Source of the DNA: Patella vulgata
Taxonomy: Eukaryota > Mollusca > Gastropoda > Patellidae
Length of the DNA: 64,000 nt
Reading direction: 5' to 3'
Assembly (NCBI RefSeq): GCF_932274485.2
Contig: NC_065882.2
Coordinates: 80,874,767-80,938,766, forward strand
Position 1 is the stretch's first letter; each line of letters starts with the position of its first letter. The notes beneath the pieces were generated by a model that searched no databases, was not told the origin of the DNA, and saw only the letters and a program-made list of their open reading frames with translations. Shown piece after piece: positions 27,501 through 41,200 of this stretch. The translations under genes were made by a program, and so were the position numbers.

Positions 27501-30500
27501 ATTTAGAGACTCAAAACAAGACCCTGACATTGACGAAATCATTGATCATTTGTGTATTTCATAAGAATGGTGTCTAGTTTTAACTGTAAATACCTAATGA
27601 ACTATTGTACATATCATGTAACTTTTCATTGTTATTTTTTCCCCTTTGAAAGTGTACAATTAAGTACGAATAAAGATATTATATTATTATTATTATTATT
27701 AACTTATCCAGGCCATAATCAACTCTCGATGGCATTGTTAGCCTGCTATATTTACTGGATTAGAACCCGGTCTGCTGCTTCTGATTAAATAAAAAAATGG
27801 ATAATCGAGACTGTTTTTTATCGTACAGACTTTAGTAATGATGATCGAGGCTAGGCCCAAAATTCAATTGCTAAATAATGGTTCAGAGTGGATCAACTTG
27901 ACTGAAATTTTCAGCAAATTCCCTTTACATTATGTAGTTTTTATACGCCCACATTTTCATGTGGACGTATATTGTCGTCGCCCCTGTCCGTCCGTCCGTC
28001 CACAATTGTTTGTGGACACTCTACAGGTCACAATTTTTATCCGATTTCAACGAAACTTGAAATATAGCTTTATCTCCCTAAGATCTCGGTTCCTGTCGAT
28101 ATTGGCATGTATGGGACCGTTACTTCATGGATTATAGCCCCTGATTGTACGAAAAATCGCCTTTTTAGCTTGTGACCCTATAGAGGTCACAATTTTTATC
28201 CAATTTGGTTGAAACTTGAAATGTAAGTTTATCACCCAAAGATCTCGGTTCCTTTCGATATTCGCGCATATCGGACCGTAACTTCCTGAATTATGGCCCT
28301 TGATTGTACGAAAAATCACTTTTTTTTTTGAGCTTGTTCTCTGTCCATCTCTTGCAAAATGTGGGCGTATCTTGCATGGCAACCGCTTGTTAACTATTAT
28401 AATGAAAACTGCCAGCTCTTTATCTGATCTCCCATAATGTATCTTTAATGAACTTTGTAAATAAGAAATATCAAAAGTCTGAGTTCTTGATGAACCATGC
28501 ATAACTATTCATCAGCTCATTGTAAAACAATGATTAATATTTTAAAATTTATATATAGAAGAAAGCTCCCTGATTACTTTCCAATTTAATGAAATTGAAA
28601 TTAAAACTTTGTTTCATTTATATTTTATATAACATTGTTATCTAACGTACTTTCTGTTGAAAGTGTGGGGGGGGGGGGGGTGGATGGCTGAATGGTTAGC
28701 ACGTGCGTGCTGTATCATAAAGCCTGTCATTGAGTCAACTGGCGTGGTTTCGAATCCCTGGTTGTACGTGACAACGAGTAGGGTCGTCTGTCCAACCTCA
28801 TGGGTTTTCTCCGGGTCCTCTGGTTTCCTCCCACTGCTAAAGACCCCTACGCGCATGCGAATTATTGAAATAAAATTAAACCATATGTTAGTCCCGAAAT
28901 GACCTAGTTTGTGTCGAGTGGACGTTAAACCCCATTTCTCTCTCTCAAGGAAAATTTCATGTTAGAGTCATTCCATGTCAAGTGGAAATCGACCCCTTCG
29001 AACAAATCTGGGAAAAAATATATGTTATTGTACATGTAAAAACTAGAAACTGTAGTTTGTAGCTTTAAAATTGACTGAGATACGGGCATTTGAGTTTCAT
29101 GAGTTACTGATAAGTTTTCGAAACAAAATATGTATCAATAATTTACTCTAGTTTCAGATATCTTATTTATACCTTTCTAGTGCAGATATACAGCTCAATT
29201 TATTTCCAAATTTTTTCAAGTGGATCAATTTCCCAAATTTCTGAAAATTGACCCACTTGACATGGAATGAACCATTAATTTACACTATAAAAAAACGTAA
29301 AAAATAAAATAAAACTTAACTGATTGATGTCTGACATTATTTGATGCATTGGTGACCTAGGCTACAATATTATCTGGTGTCTTGGTGACCTAGACTAATT
29401 TCTGTGTTTGAAAATTAATATTAACAGGTTTGCAGTGCTGCATGAAGTATGAGTTGTTTGCTGTTGGTTGCATGTGAGATGTTTGTTGGTTTGTGTAGTG
29501 TTTTAGTTGTTGGTTGCATGTGAGATGTTTGTGCAGTGTTCTATGGGTTGGTTGCATGTGGGGAGATGTTTGTGTAGTGTTCAAGTTGTGGGTTGCATGT
29601 TACGAGAAGTTTGTGTTGTGTTCTACCTGTTGGTTGCATGTGAGTTGTGAGGAGATGTTTGTGTTGGTTGCATGTGAGGAGATGTTTGTGTAGTGTTCTA
29701 GTTGTGGGTTGCATGTCTGGTGGTTCACGTTGATTGTTTTAATGTGATTTTAATGAGAAGATGTGATGGGTTGCATTTGGGTTAATATAGTGGTTGTTGT
29801 TAGGTTCAGTTTTTTTTAGATGTTCTGGTGGTTGTTTGTACAAAGTTGTTTGTGAGATGTTCTGGTTGTTGTTTGAGTGGTTGTAGATGAGATGTTGGGT
29901 GTTTTGGTGGTTCCATGTGAGATTCTCTGGTTGTGGTTTGTGAGAGGTATATTGTTTTCAGAGATCCTTTGAGATGTGTGTGTTACATATTGTGAAATAC
30001 ACTTTATTTTATTATGTACAAAAGAAAAATAAATATATTTAAACATTGATGTTTGCATTGGGTAACACTGTTTATCACCCAATAATACATTCTACAGTAG
30101 ATATCGCTTGTGTGATATATTTCATAATCTACATGAATTTGATTGGTCAGTTGAAAAGGAACTACTTTTTTTTATTTTCAAAGAACAGTTCATTTTTTAT
30201 TAAAAGTACCTTTTTTTTTTATTAAAAATGAACTATTGTTATTCAATTGACCTTGATGGAAACACTGGGTCAATATAAAAGACTTAGCAATGGTTGAATT
30301 GCTGTCAAAAAATGATGTATCACTACGCCGTAATGTTCAGTAAAAGTGAAATCTACAACAAAGAATTATATTTATCTATTTGTGCATGTAAGAAGGGATT
30401 GGGTGATAAATAAAATCTCCTACTCGTCTTTTTTGATATCAAAAAAATATCAACACTCGTTGATAATTTTAAAAAAAAACTCGGCAGAGCCTCGTTTTTT

Positions 30501-33500
30501 GTTACTTTATCAACTTGTGTTGATATTTTTTGATATCAAAAAAGACTGGTAGGAGATTCTCTATTTATATGTTTAAACATTGATGTCTGCATTGGGTAAC
30601 ACTGTTTTAATTGTTTAACACTGTTTGAATTGGGTAACACTGTTTTAATTGTTTTACACTGTTTGAATTGGGTAACACTGTTTGCATGTAGGAGTGAAGT
30701 TTCACATTTCACATTTCTATTTTAAATTAATTTCATTTAGTGTTTTGTTGTGTGGAAAAGGTAAAATGGCCAAATTACTGGAATATTGTTTAATTTAGAG
30801 CCTGTTTGATGAATGTTTCAAAGATGTGTACATAATTTATATCATTGTGTTTTTCTTTCCCATTCTGTCTTTGTCTTAAAATTATTTAGATTTTTTCTGC
30901 CGAAGCCCCTTTTCTCTTTACATCAATTAATGACAGTATAAATCCAACTATAGTTTTGAAGGTGAAGGTCAAATTAAAACTGGCACTTTTTTTTTTCAAT
31001 GTTTCAAAATACTAATGTCCAAAAGTTGATTTCTGCTATTTGTTCAATCTGATTAAAATACAGATCTATATTTCGTTTCGTTTTTTTATACTTTCGATGG
31101 CCTACACTATATGAAGATCTGATTGGTTGTTGCGATAGGTCACGTCAGAGGTCATACGAGCGGCAAGTGAGCCTATGACATCAGATATTTGATTACATTT
31201 GATTAACCAATCAGCATTAGTGTTACTAGTGGATTACCCACAGTTCCGTGCAAAACACACCTAAAGCTCGCCATAACAGACAGTTTCATTGGCTAATACC
31301 TCACACTATTCAGAACATGTCAACGATAACAACTCTTCCAGATCCTAGAGTAGTAAAGACAATTAAAACGAAATTTTAAACTATAAAAAACTAAACATAT
31401 AGGATCTGTGTTTTAATCAGGTTGGCTATTGTTTCTGAATGTACATGCTCACGTGACCATCGTTCCATGTAAGGTATATAATCTTCTTTTTAATTTGTCA
31501 GATACGTAGGTCGACAATATTAAGTGCAATATGTAAAGTAGCTAATTCAAAGTTGTTAGGGGGGTTGGATGGCCGAATGGTTCGTACATGCGCCCTGTAA
31601 CATAAGGTCTGTCATTGAGTCAACTGGCAGGGTTTCTATTCCCTGGTTGTACGTGACAAGGAGTAGGGTCACTGTCCAACCTCGTGGGTTTTCACCGGGT
31701 CCTCCAGTTTCCTCCCACTGCTAAAGATCCCTACGCGCAAGCTAATTACTGAAATAAAATTGAACCATGTGTTAGTCCCGAAATGACCTAGTTTGTGTTG
31801 AGTGGACGTTAAACCCCATTTCTCTCTCTCTTTCTCTCAAAGTTGTTACATTTTTCAGAATGTATGAATGAATTCTAGAATATAAGATCTAAACAATTGT
31901 ATCTTGTATTTTGAAAAGTGTATTTTACATTTTTTCTCCATGACATTAGTATTTTGAAACATTGATAATATTGTATTTTGAAACCTCGTCTAACTCTAGG
32001 TTTCTGGCAACATTATACTTCCATACATTCTGCTTCTTAATATTCTTAATCAGGCTGACCTTAAAAATATCTTTGTTTCGCCTAACGCGACCGACTAACT
32101 AAAACCACCCCCGACTTAAATTATTTTATTGCACTTTTCCGCGATCTTTTTATTTTATTTTGTGTGTCAACCTGAAATATATCATGAGAGTTATTTCCCT
32201 TTACTATGGCTATGGTTTGATTCATTATTGAAACTGGTTGATCAAGACGAAAGCGTCATAGGTGTCGCTTCTCAACAAAATGGTTGCAGACGAAAGCACG
32301 TCCATTCCAACGAAATGATTCTGCCTCTATGTCTGTGGGGCTTCGTTTTAAACATGACGACGATATTTTCAATATCCATTTTCGAGAAAAATAAAGGCAC
32401 AACCCGCACGATCGTTAAAAACGTGTTGAGGGAGTTTCAAACGTGAGTTTGTCGCAATTTGTGTGCGAGTCGTGCATCAAGAAAAATCCCGATGTCATTG
32501 ATTTGTTTGCCAATAAAAGAAGACGAATGTTTGCACCTGGAAAATTATCAAGCTGTCAAATTAGCTCTTAAAAAAAAAAAATCTGAAAAAAAACCCGACC
32601 TACCGACCCTTCTCCTCGATTGTGGGTCGGGTTTGGTGAAACAAAGATATTTTTAAGGTCAGCCTCACAAGTCTTTAGCCAGTATACCATATCTCCATCT
32701 TAAACATGTCTTTTACTTTTTATTCTATCAATGCATAACTTTGTCTATAATATCACTTGACAGACAGATATCAAATTTACTCCATCTTGATTTGGTATAG
32801 TAGTGTATCGGGTATAAAATGTGATTTAGGGTAGATATTAGAAAAGGAAAAGGGGATCACAGTGACTAAGTGGGTAAGACGCTGGCTCGCTGGCAAGGAG
32901 GTCGGGTGTTCGATCCCTGAATTGGTTGAGAAAGTTCATCCAGATTTTATGGCGTGGTTCACCCTTGTCAGTGATGCAGGACGGAGGGCCTGACAAGGAC
33001 AGCTGTCTAGTCGTTCGGATGGGATGAAAAACTGAGGTCCTGTGTACACATTGGCATGCACGTAAAAGATCCCTTGACAGTTGGAACTCGATATATGAGT
33101 AGGCTGTAGTACCGCTGTCTGGGCAAATTTCCCTCATAGCACACTGTATGGCATATGCCCGTCTTCATTAGCCCAGTTCAGAGCAGAACAGTAGGACGTT
33201 AAACCCCATTTCATTTCATTTCAGAAAAGGAAAAAAAAAGATTGGTGTGTAAAAAGAATATTTTCATGGCAGAAACCTTTATGCATTTAATCTGAAAAAA
33301 CTTTGAATTGTCAAAATTCTACTTTCATCTGTATTTTAAACCTGATACCTCCCTTTCTATAATTTTACAATATTTTGAAATTGAGATAAAAATTTGTATG
33401 TTTCAGGTTTATACGAGTAATGCACGGTCATTAGGGTCAAAGGTGAAGGCATATTTCACGGATTCCTGGAATATCTTGGATCTAGTTACAGTATTTCTGT

Positions 33501-35157
33501 TTGCATTGGGAATAATTCTCCGTTTTATACCCAATGACATCACTTTTGAAATTGCACGAGTGACTTTGTGTCTGAATTTGGTGTCATTCTATTTCCGAAT
33601 TCTCCATATTTTCTCCGTCAATAAACAGCTAGGTCCAAAATTAGTGATGATCAGAAGAATGGTATGTATTCATCGAAAGTTTTCACAGATTTTGTGTTTT
33701 ACGTAAATTTGTTTTTTCTAAATACAGTAAACCTCACATAAGTCGGATTCGTATACGTCAGATCTTCGCTCAACTCGTATAAAATCTTTTCGGACCCTTT
33801 GATCCTGCACGTTTTTCTTATTAAATTTCTGCACGTAAGATTTCCTAAGTTGGATCTTTGCTTGCCTAAGTCGGATTGGCAGTATGTATTCCATGCACAG
33901 AGCCCAAAAATAATTTCCTCTATCATTTTCACTCAAATCAGCCTATTTGATGTGACGCAATTAAAGAATTTTCCCGGAAAATTCGAAACTCGCTGTCTGC
34001 TGTATGAGATATTTTCCGAGAAAATTTAGGACAAAATGGAAGTTATCTACTTGCACCAAAACGGAACTTAATTATCTACTCACACATACGAACAAAAGCT
34101 TGAAATGTGCCTTTGAATCAATTCTTATTCGGCTCTTGCAGTTTATTTCTAATCGAGCTAAGATTGAATTTCGGTCTTCGGCTAACTCGGATCTTCGCTT
34201 AGCTCGGTTAAAATTGGTCAATCCACTTAGATCAGACTTATTCGAAATTTACTGTATTATTTTAAATGTTTGTAAAAACACAGGGTTTGGATGGTCGAAT
34301 GGTTAGCGCATGTGCGCTGTATCATAAAGTCTGTCATTCAGACAACTGCCGTGGTTTTGATTCCCCAGTTGTGCATGACAAGGTGTAGAGTCGCCTGTCC
34401 AACTTCATGGGTTTTCTTTGGATCCTCCATTTTCCTCCCACTGCTAAAGATCCCTATATGCAAGCGAATTATTGAAATAAAATTGAACCATGTTAGTCTC
34501 AAAACAACATAGTTTGTGTCGAGTGGATGTTAAACCCTCCTCTCTCTTTTGTATACAAATATTAACATTGGGCAGACAACCCTAGTGATTGTGACATACA
34601 AGCTTTCATATCTTTATTGTTTTCTACAGGTTCAAGATTTGATGTCATTCGTGGTGATTTTAGCTGTTTTTATTATGGCCTATGCTGTTGCTACGGAAGC
34701 CATTTTATATCCCAATACCGAGTTGTCATGGAAAATGATATACCATGTACCAAGGAAAGCATATTGGCAGATTTATGGAGAATTATTTCTGGAAGATATT
34801 GAAGGTTTGGGAATATTTGAGAATTATTTGTTTATTCTGCTTCAGTGCAGGTAGTACTATCGCTGTAAGTAATGTGAGCATGCTTTAGTGCTTGGGGTAC
34901 TATGGTTGTATGTGATGTTAACATGCTTTAGTGCTGGGAGTACTGTCCCTGTATGTGATGTGAACATGCTTCAGTGCTGGGAGTACTATGGTTGTATTGT
35001 GTATCCTGTCCAACCTCGTGGGTTTTCTCCAGGTCCTCCGGTTTCATCCCACTGCTAAAGACCCCTACGTGCAAGCAAATTATTTAAAAAAAACCCCCAA
35101 AATTGAACCATGTGTTAGTCATGAAATGACCTAGTTTGTGTGAGTGAACCTTAAACA

Positions 35158-35202
<45 letters not shown>

Positions 35203-38200
35203 TCTCCCTTCTTCCTCCCTCTCTCTCTCTCTCAAGGGTTTTCTCTGGGTCCCATGGTTTCCTCCCACAGTTACGAGACAAGTAGTTTTCACTGTGTGTA
35301 CACTTGATCTCAATTTTCCCGACTGCCAATTGATGAGTCAATCACTATTCTGATTCGTATTTTACAGGAGAGAACCCATGTTCCTCTGATCCTGCTGTAT
35401 ATGCCAATTATGAAACGTTAAGATGTCCGTCAGAAGTGGGTAAATATCTCGCTCCAGTGTTTATGGGTGTTTATGTTTTGATGACCAACGTGCTGCTGCT
35501 GAATCTTCTTATTGCCATGTTCAGGTACCGTGATTAAATATTTATATTTTTATTTCAGAGGGCCTGACAAGGACAGTTGTCTAGTCGTTCGGATGGGACG
35601 AAAAACCGAGGTCCCATGTACACATTGGCGTGCACGTAAAAGATACCTTGACAGTTGATATTCGATATAAGAGTAGGCCGTAGTGCCGCTGTCCGGGCAA
35701 AATTTCCCTCCTAGCAAACTGTATGGCATATGCCCGTCTTCATTAGCCCAGTTTGGAGCAGAACAGTAGGACGTTAAACCCAATTTCATTTCATTTCTCA
35801 TAACATGTCCGCCTTCATTAGCCCAGTCAGTGCATAACAGGTGGACGTTAAACCCCATTTCATTTTTATTATATTTTTATTTGGGTGATCTGTCAATGTA
35901 TAGATGCATTGTTTCCAGGTCGTGTTTCCATAGATGATGATAGCAATCTGCTTCCATATTAAGTCTTTAACTTTGTTGGACTTATTTCTGTATGTGTAAC
36001 ATATTTTGGATAGTCAAATATTTACAAAATTTGTGTTACGTACTTTCACGGTTGTACGTGACGAGGAGAAGGGTCGTCTGTCCAACCTCCCACTGCTAAA
36101 GACCCAAAATGACCTAGTTTGTGTCGAGTGGACGTTAAACCCCATTTCTCACTCTCTCGTTTGTCATTATTAACCCAGCTATATTTAAGACAGAAGTTCC
36201 CTAGTGGACGAAGATTGTCAGTGATATAGCCCTCGGTGAAAGCTGACATTAAGTCACACAAGAATTGGAACAGGATGTAATAAATCGACCTTGTCTAACA
36301 AATGTGCCCTGTTTAAAAATGAAACCGCAAAGATGAATTGTTAGAATATATTGGAATGTTCATCATCCTTGCTTTTAATAGATTTCGTAAACATCAGGTT
36401 TCCTAGCTAGCAGCATAATTATTGCTTTAATTTCTAATTCTAACATGGTTGTTGTAAATTAATAATAATATGTTACTATCTGTTGCATTTGATTAACCCT
36501 TTGGACCCCTATCTGGATATTTCTCAATCTGATTAAAACACAGATTCTATTTCAAAGGATCTGAAAAAGTTGTAATATATAACCTGTGTTGTAGATGGCG
36601 TGAGGGATTAGCCAATGAAACCACTAGAAACGTCAACGCTGATTGATTAATCAATGTCTGACGTCATAGGGTCAAAATTCGCCTGTACAACCCTTGACGC
36701 AACCTTCCACTACAACTGGTCAGATCTTCATATAGTGTAGGCCATCAAAAGTATAAAGAAAAATGAAACGAAATATAGATCTGTATTTTAATCAGATTGG
36801 ATATATTTCTTGGGTTTCATCAAATGATAAGATATGCTTTATTATATTCCATTTTGACATACTCATAATTTCCTGTATGCACTATCTGATGGGGTTGAAA
36901 GGGTTAATCAGAAATTAATCACATTCTTGCTAAATTCATGCTGATTGTTACAGAGCAACGAGGGGTGTCTTATCATGAAAACTAAAACACTTTTATTTCC
37001 GTGGATTATTGAATATTGACACAGAATAAAATGACTACTGGTCACATTTTAGTTATTATTTAAATGCAATTTGAATATTCGATTCAATTCAAATAGTTTG
37101 TAATTATCACAGAATATAAGACTAGTTATTATTAAAATAGTATTTGAATATTCCTGGGCGTTATTAAAATAATATTTGCATTTTCCAGGTCATTATTAAA
37201 ATACTATTTGAATATTCTAGGTTATTATTTAAATACTATTTAAATATTCCAGGTCATTAAAATACTATTTGAATATTGTAGGTCATTATTCCAATACTAT
37301 TTGAATATTAAAGGTCATTATTTTAATAATATTTGAATATTAAAAGTAATTATTCCAATACTATTTTAATATTCTAGGTCATAATTTAAATACTATTTCA
37401 TATTCTATAGGTCATTACTATTTGAATATTTTAGGTCATTATTTGAATATTATTTGAATATTCTAGCTCATTATTAAAATATATTTGAATATTCTAGGTC
37501 ATTATAAAAATAATATTTGCATTTTCCAGGTCATTATTAAAATATATTTGAATATTCTAGGTCATTCTTAAAATACTATTTGAATATTCTAGGTCATTAT
37601 TAGAATACTATTTGAATATTTTAGGTCATTATTTAAATAGTATTTGAATATTCTAGGTCATTATTTGAATACTATTTGAATATTCTAGGTCATTATTGAA
37701 ATACTATTTAAATAATTTAGGTCATTATTCAAATACTATTTGAATATTCTAGGTCATTATTCAAATATTATTTAAATAATTAGGTCATTATTCAAATACT
37801 ATTTGAATATTCTAGGCCATTATTCAAATACTATTTAAATATTTAGGTCATTATTCAAATACTATTTGAATATTCTAGTTCGTAGTTATATGAATACTAT
37901 TTGAAACTACAAACGTTTGGACTGTTTTTGATGAATGTTATCATTTCTAGATACTGTAAATTTTTCGAATCATTATAATTTCATGTATTTTTGAATATTC
38001 GTTAATTTCTTTTGATTAATATTAGTAAATATTTCACTAGAGACAAAATTTGTTTTTATTGATGTCGAATAATGAATACGAGAGAATCAGATCAAATTCC
38101 ATTTGAATAATGAATAGTAGAAATTCAGTTTTAATAGCCTTGAAAAACTATTTGAATTTGAATGTTCAAATATTTGTGAGTGTAGTAAAATAGACCACAC

Positions 38201-41200
38201 TCTCAAAGTATTTTTGTTTATGTTTTCATGTAGACCTCAGATAAAATGCACAGCCTCCACCCAAAAGGGTGAAGGAATTAAATATTTCTTTATTCATATT
38301 TGTGGTCATCTCAAATAAATGTTGCATTTCTCAGATACACAAATAAAATCTGTGCATTTGTGAGGTTTTTATAGCCTAGGCTGAGAAATGGAACATTATA
38401 TTTTGAGTTTGCCTTCACTGATTGCTCTCAAATGTGATTATCTAGTTGTCTGAAATGATGAATTTTGGAAGGTCTGTACACAAGCCTGGAAATATTGCAC
38501 TTATCACAGAAATTGTCAGGCACTATCCTCCTGATGTCTGCCATTTTGTCTGGTACAAATTTGTTTTTGATATTTATAATACATGTCTCTGACACAAAGT
38601 GAAAAATGTCAAGCATTAGTTCATTAACGCTGGAGATTTTGTCAGATTCATGTGAAATCGTTAATTCCAGGTCTGTACGTTTCTTCTCTTCAAATAGTAC
38701 AAGATCTTTACTAATCATGCCGATAGTCTGGTTAAAATCCGAATGTAAATTGCATCTTGTGTCTTGATTTCTTATTAAATGTTGTAATGTCCAAGAAATC
38801 GTGGATTAGAAAATGAATTCTATCAATTGGTTCGCAAGTATGTGTACAGGTTAAAATAACTGATTCAGGGACAGCAAGCATGCTTTATTGATAGGGATAC
38901 AAATCCCTAATGGTAACTCTGCATGTGTATGCATGACATTATTATTGTTCAATCAGTAAATGTCATTTGTTTGGAAATCTTTGTAATCATGGTAAAATTT
39001 ATTATCAATCTTCATATGTCCCCATAAATAAATTCGAAATTGACAGTTTTATTTTGTTAGGTTAAAAGGTGGTGAACTATACACAAATAGTGAGTTATGT
39101 TAGGGTAATTATACACAGGGTATAAAAATAGTGAGTTATGTTAGAATAATTATACACAGGGTATAAAAATAGTGAGTTATGTTAGGATAATACACAGTGT
39201 ATAACAATAGTGAGTTATGTTAGGGTAAAACACAGGGTATGAAAATAGTGAGTTATATATAAGTTAGGTTACAGGTAATACACAGGGTATAGAAATAGTG
39301 AGTTATGTTAGGGTAATACATAGGGTATAAAAATAGTGAGTTGTTAGGATAATAAACAGGGTATCAAAATAGTGAGTTATGTTAGGGTAATAAAAGGGGT
39401 TAGGGTAATAAACAGGGTATAAAAATAGTGATTTATGTTAGGATAATAAACAGGGTATCAAAATAGTGATTTATGTTAGGGTAATAAAAGGGGTTAGGGT
39501 AATAAACAGGGTATAAAAATAGTGAGTTATGTATAAGTTACGGTACGGTAATACACAGAGTATGAAAATAGTGAGTTATGTTAGGGTAATACATAGGGTA
39601 TAAAAATAGTGAGTTATGTTACAGTAATACACAGGGTATATAAAAATAGTGAGTTATGTATGAGTTATGTTACGGTAATACACAGGGTATAAAAGCAGTG
39701 AGTTGTGTATAAACAGAGATCCTGTGTACATGTTGGCATATACCTAAAATAAAAGTGACATTTGGAAATCGCAATTAGAGTATACCGTGGCACCACTGTT
39801 AAGGCAATATTTTCAACATTGTACAATTTGTGGCATATGCCCATTTTCATTAGGCCAGTCAGTATAAAAGAATGACATTAAACCAATCAAATGTCTCGAT
39901 AATCAAAGAGTTTTAAATGATTGTATCAAATTTTCTGTATTGTGGGTTTGGATTGGATGGTGGATGTATGACATCCTACACATAGCTGAACACACCTTAT
40001 AAGGAAATGACTTTAGATTGAGAGGAATTGGAGACGATAAATAAATAGGAAAGAAATAATAATAATAATAATAATGTCAAGTCATTTATATAGCGCTATT
40101 CCACACAAAGAGTATGCTAATAGCGCTTGTGATTCAGTTCTGAACAATAAAAGTTCAATACCAAGGCACCATTAAACATAACGTCTACATAAATATGCTT
40201 TCAATAAGGTTTTGAATGTCGATAAGGATGGGCATTTTTTGAGGAGTGCAGAACGGGGGGTCTGACAAGGACAGCTGTCTAGTCCTTCGGATGAGACGAA
40301 AACCGAGGTCCCGAGTATATTATGGAATGCACGTAAAAGATCCCCTGGCGATAGTGCCGCTGCCCGGGCAAAATTTCCCTCATAGCACACTGTATGGCGT
40401 ATGCCCATCTTCATTAGCCCAGTATAGGAGCAGAACAGTAGGACGTTAAACCCCATTTCATTTCATTTCATTTTTTGAGGTGGATAGGAAGATTGTTCCA
40501 GTATACCGCAGCAGTGTATCTAAAAGATCGCGCATCAAAAGATTTCAAGTTGTAACTGAGAAAGCGTTAGAAGAAATTTGTCATTTAATCGAATATTTAA
40601 AATGTAATTAAATTGTTGTATTTTAATCAGACTATTTGATGTCACGGGAGCCACGGTAACTAAGTGGGTAAGACGCTGGCTCGCTAGCCTGGAGGTCGGG
40701 TGTTCGATCCCTGCATTGTCCGTGAAAGTTTATCTGGATTTTCCGACGTGGTTTCCTTCGGATGAGACGAAAAACCGAGGTCCCGTGTATACATTGGAAT
40801 GCACGTAAAAGATCCCTTGGCAGTTGGAATTTGATATAAGAGTAGGCGATAGTGCGACTGCCTGGGCAAAATTTCCCTCATAGCACACTGTATGGCGTAT
40901 GCCCGTCTTCATTAGCCCAGTATAGGAGCAGAACAGTTAGGACATTAAACCCCATTTCATTTTATTTGATGTCACTTAACTAACTCCTTCACTCATCGTC
41001 ATTACAGTTACACATTCGAACAACTTCATCAAAACACCGACAGTATCTGGAGGTTCGCTAATCTTCAGGTTGTCATGGAATATAGTACACGGCCGCCATT
41101 TCCACCCCCCTTCACCATAGTCCTGCACATCAAGTATATAATAGAATACATTTTAAAACTCTATCATCATCAACCACCATCGATATCGTCACACGGTTTT

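Larger units (their letters stand above)
24990..28460. mobile_element. Inverted-repeat element F, split by a LINE and a repeat G
   Basis: The left part (24990-25100: gtacattatacaagagc, gcctgaaatgttgtctaa) and later parts (27700-27949, 28390-28460) reconstruct the order seen in uninterrupted copies at 46880 and 47985. The LINE sits between attagacattaat and aacttatccaggcc, and repeat G sits inside the segment tagttttTAACTATTATAATG. Confidence 0.8.

Noticed and set aside
24990-28460. Additional TRPM2 exon within intron 13
   Set aside because: e13 (EEMRQ) and e14 ([16 protein letters not shown]) already join in phase with no gap relative to the family.
32129-32656. Two open frames within element H as a transposase
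   Set aside because: No DDE/DDD signature or zinc-binding motif could be seen and the frames are short.
33699-34306. Overlapping open frames after e14
   Set aside because: They sit on both strands of degenerate repeat sequence and none extends e14 in frame with a splice site.
39055-39720. Telomere-like ttaggg words
   Set aside because: They are part of a 38-bp minisatellite unit (gttagggtaatacacagg), not runs of the hexamer.
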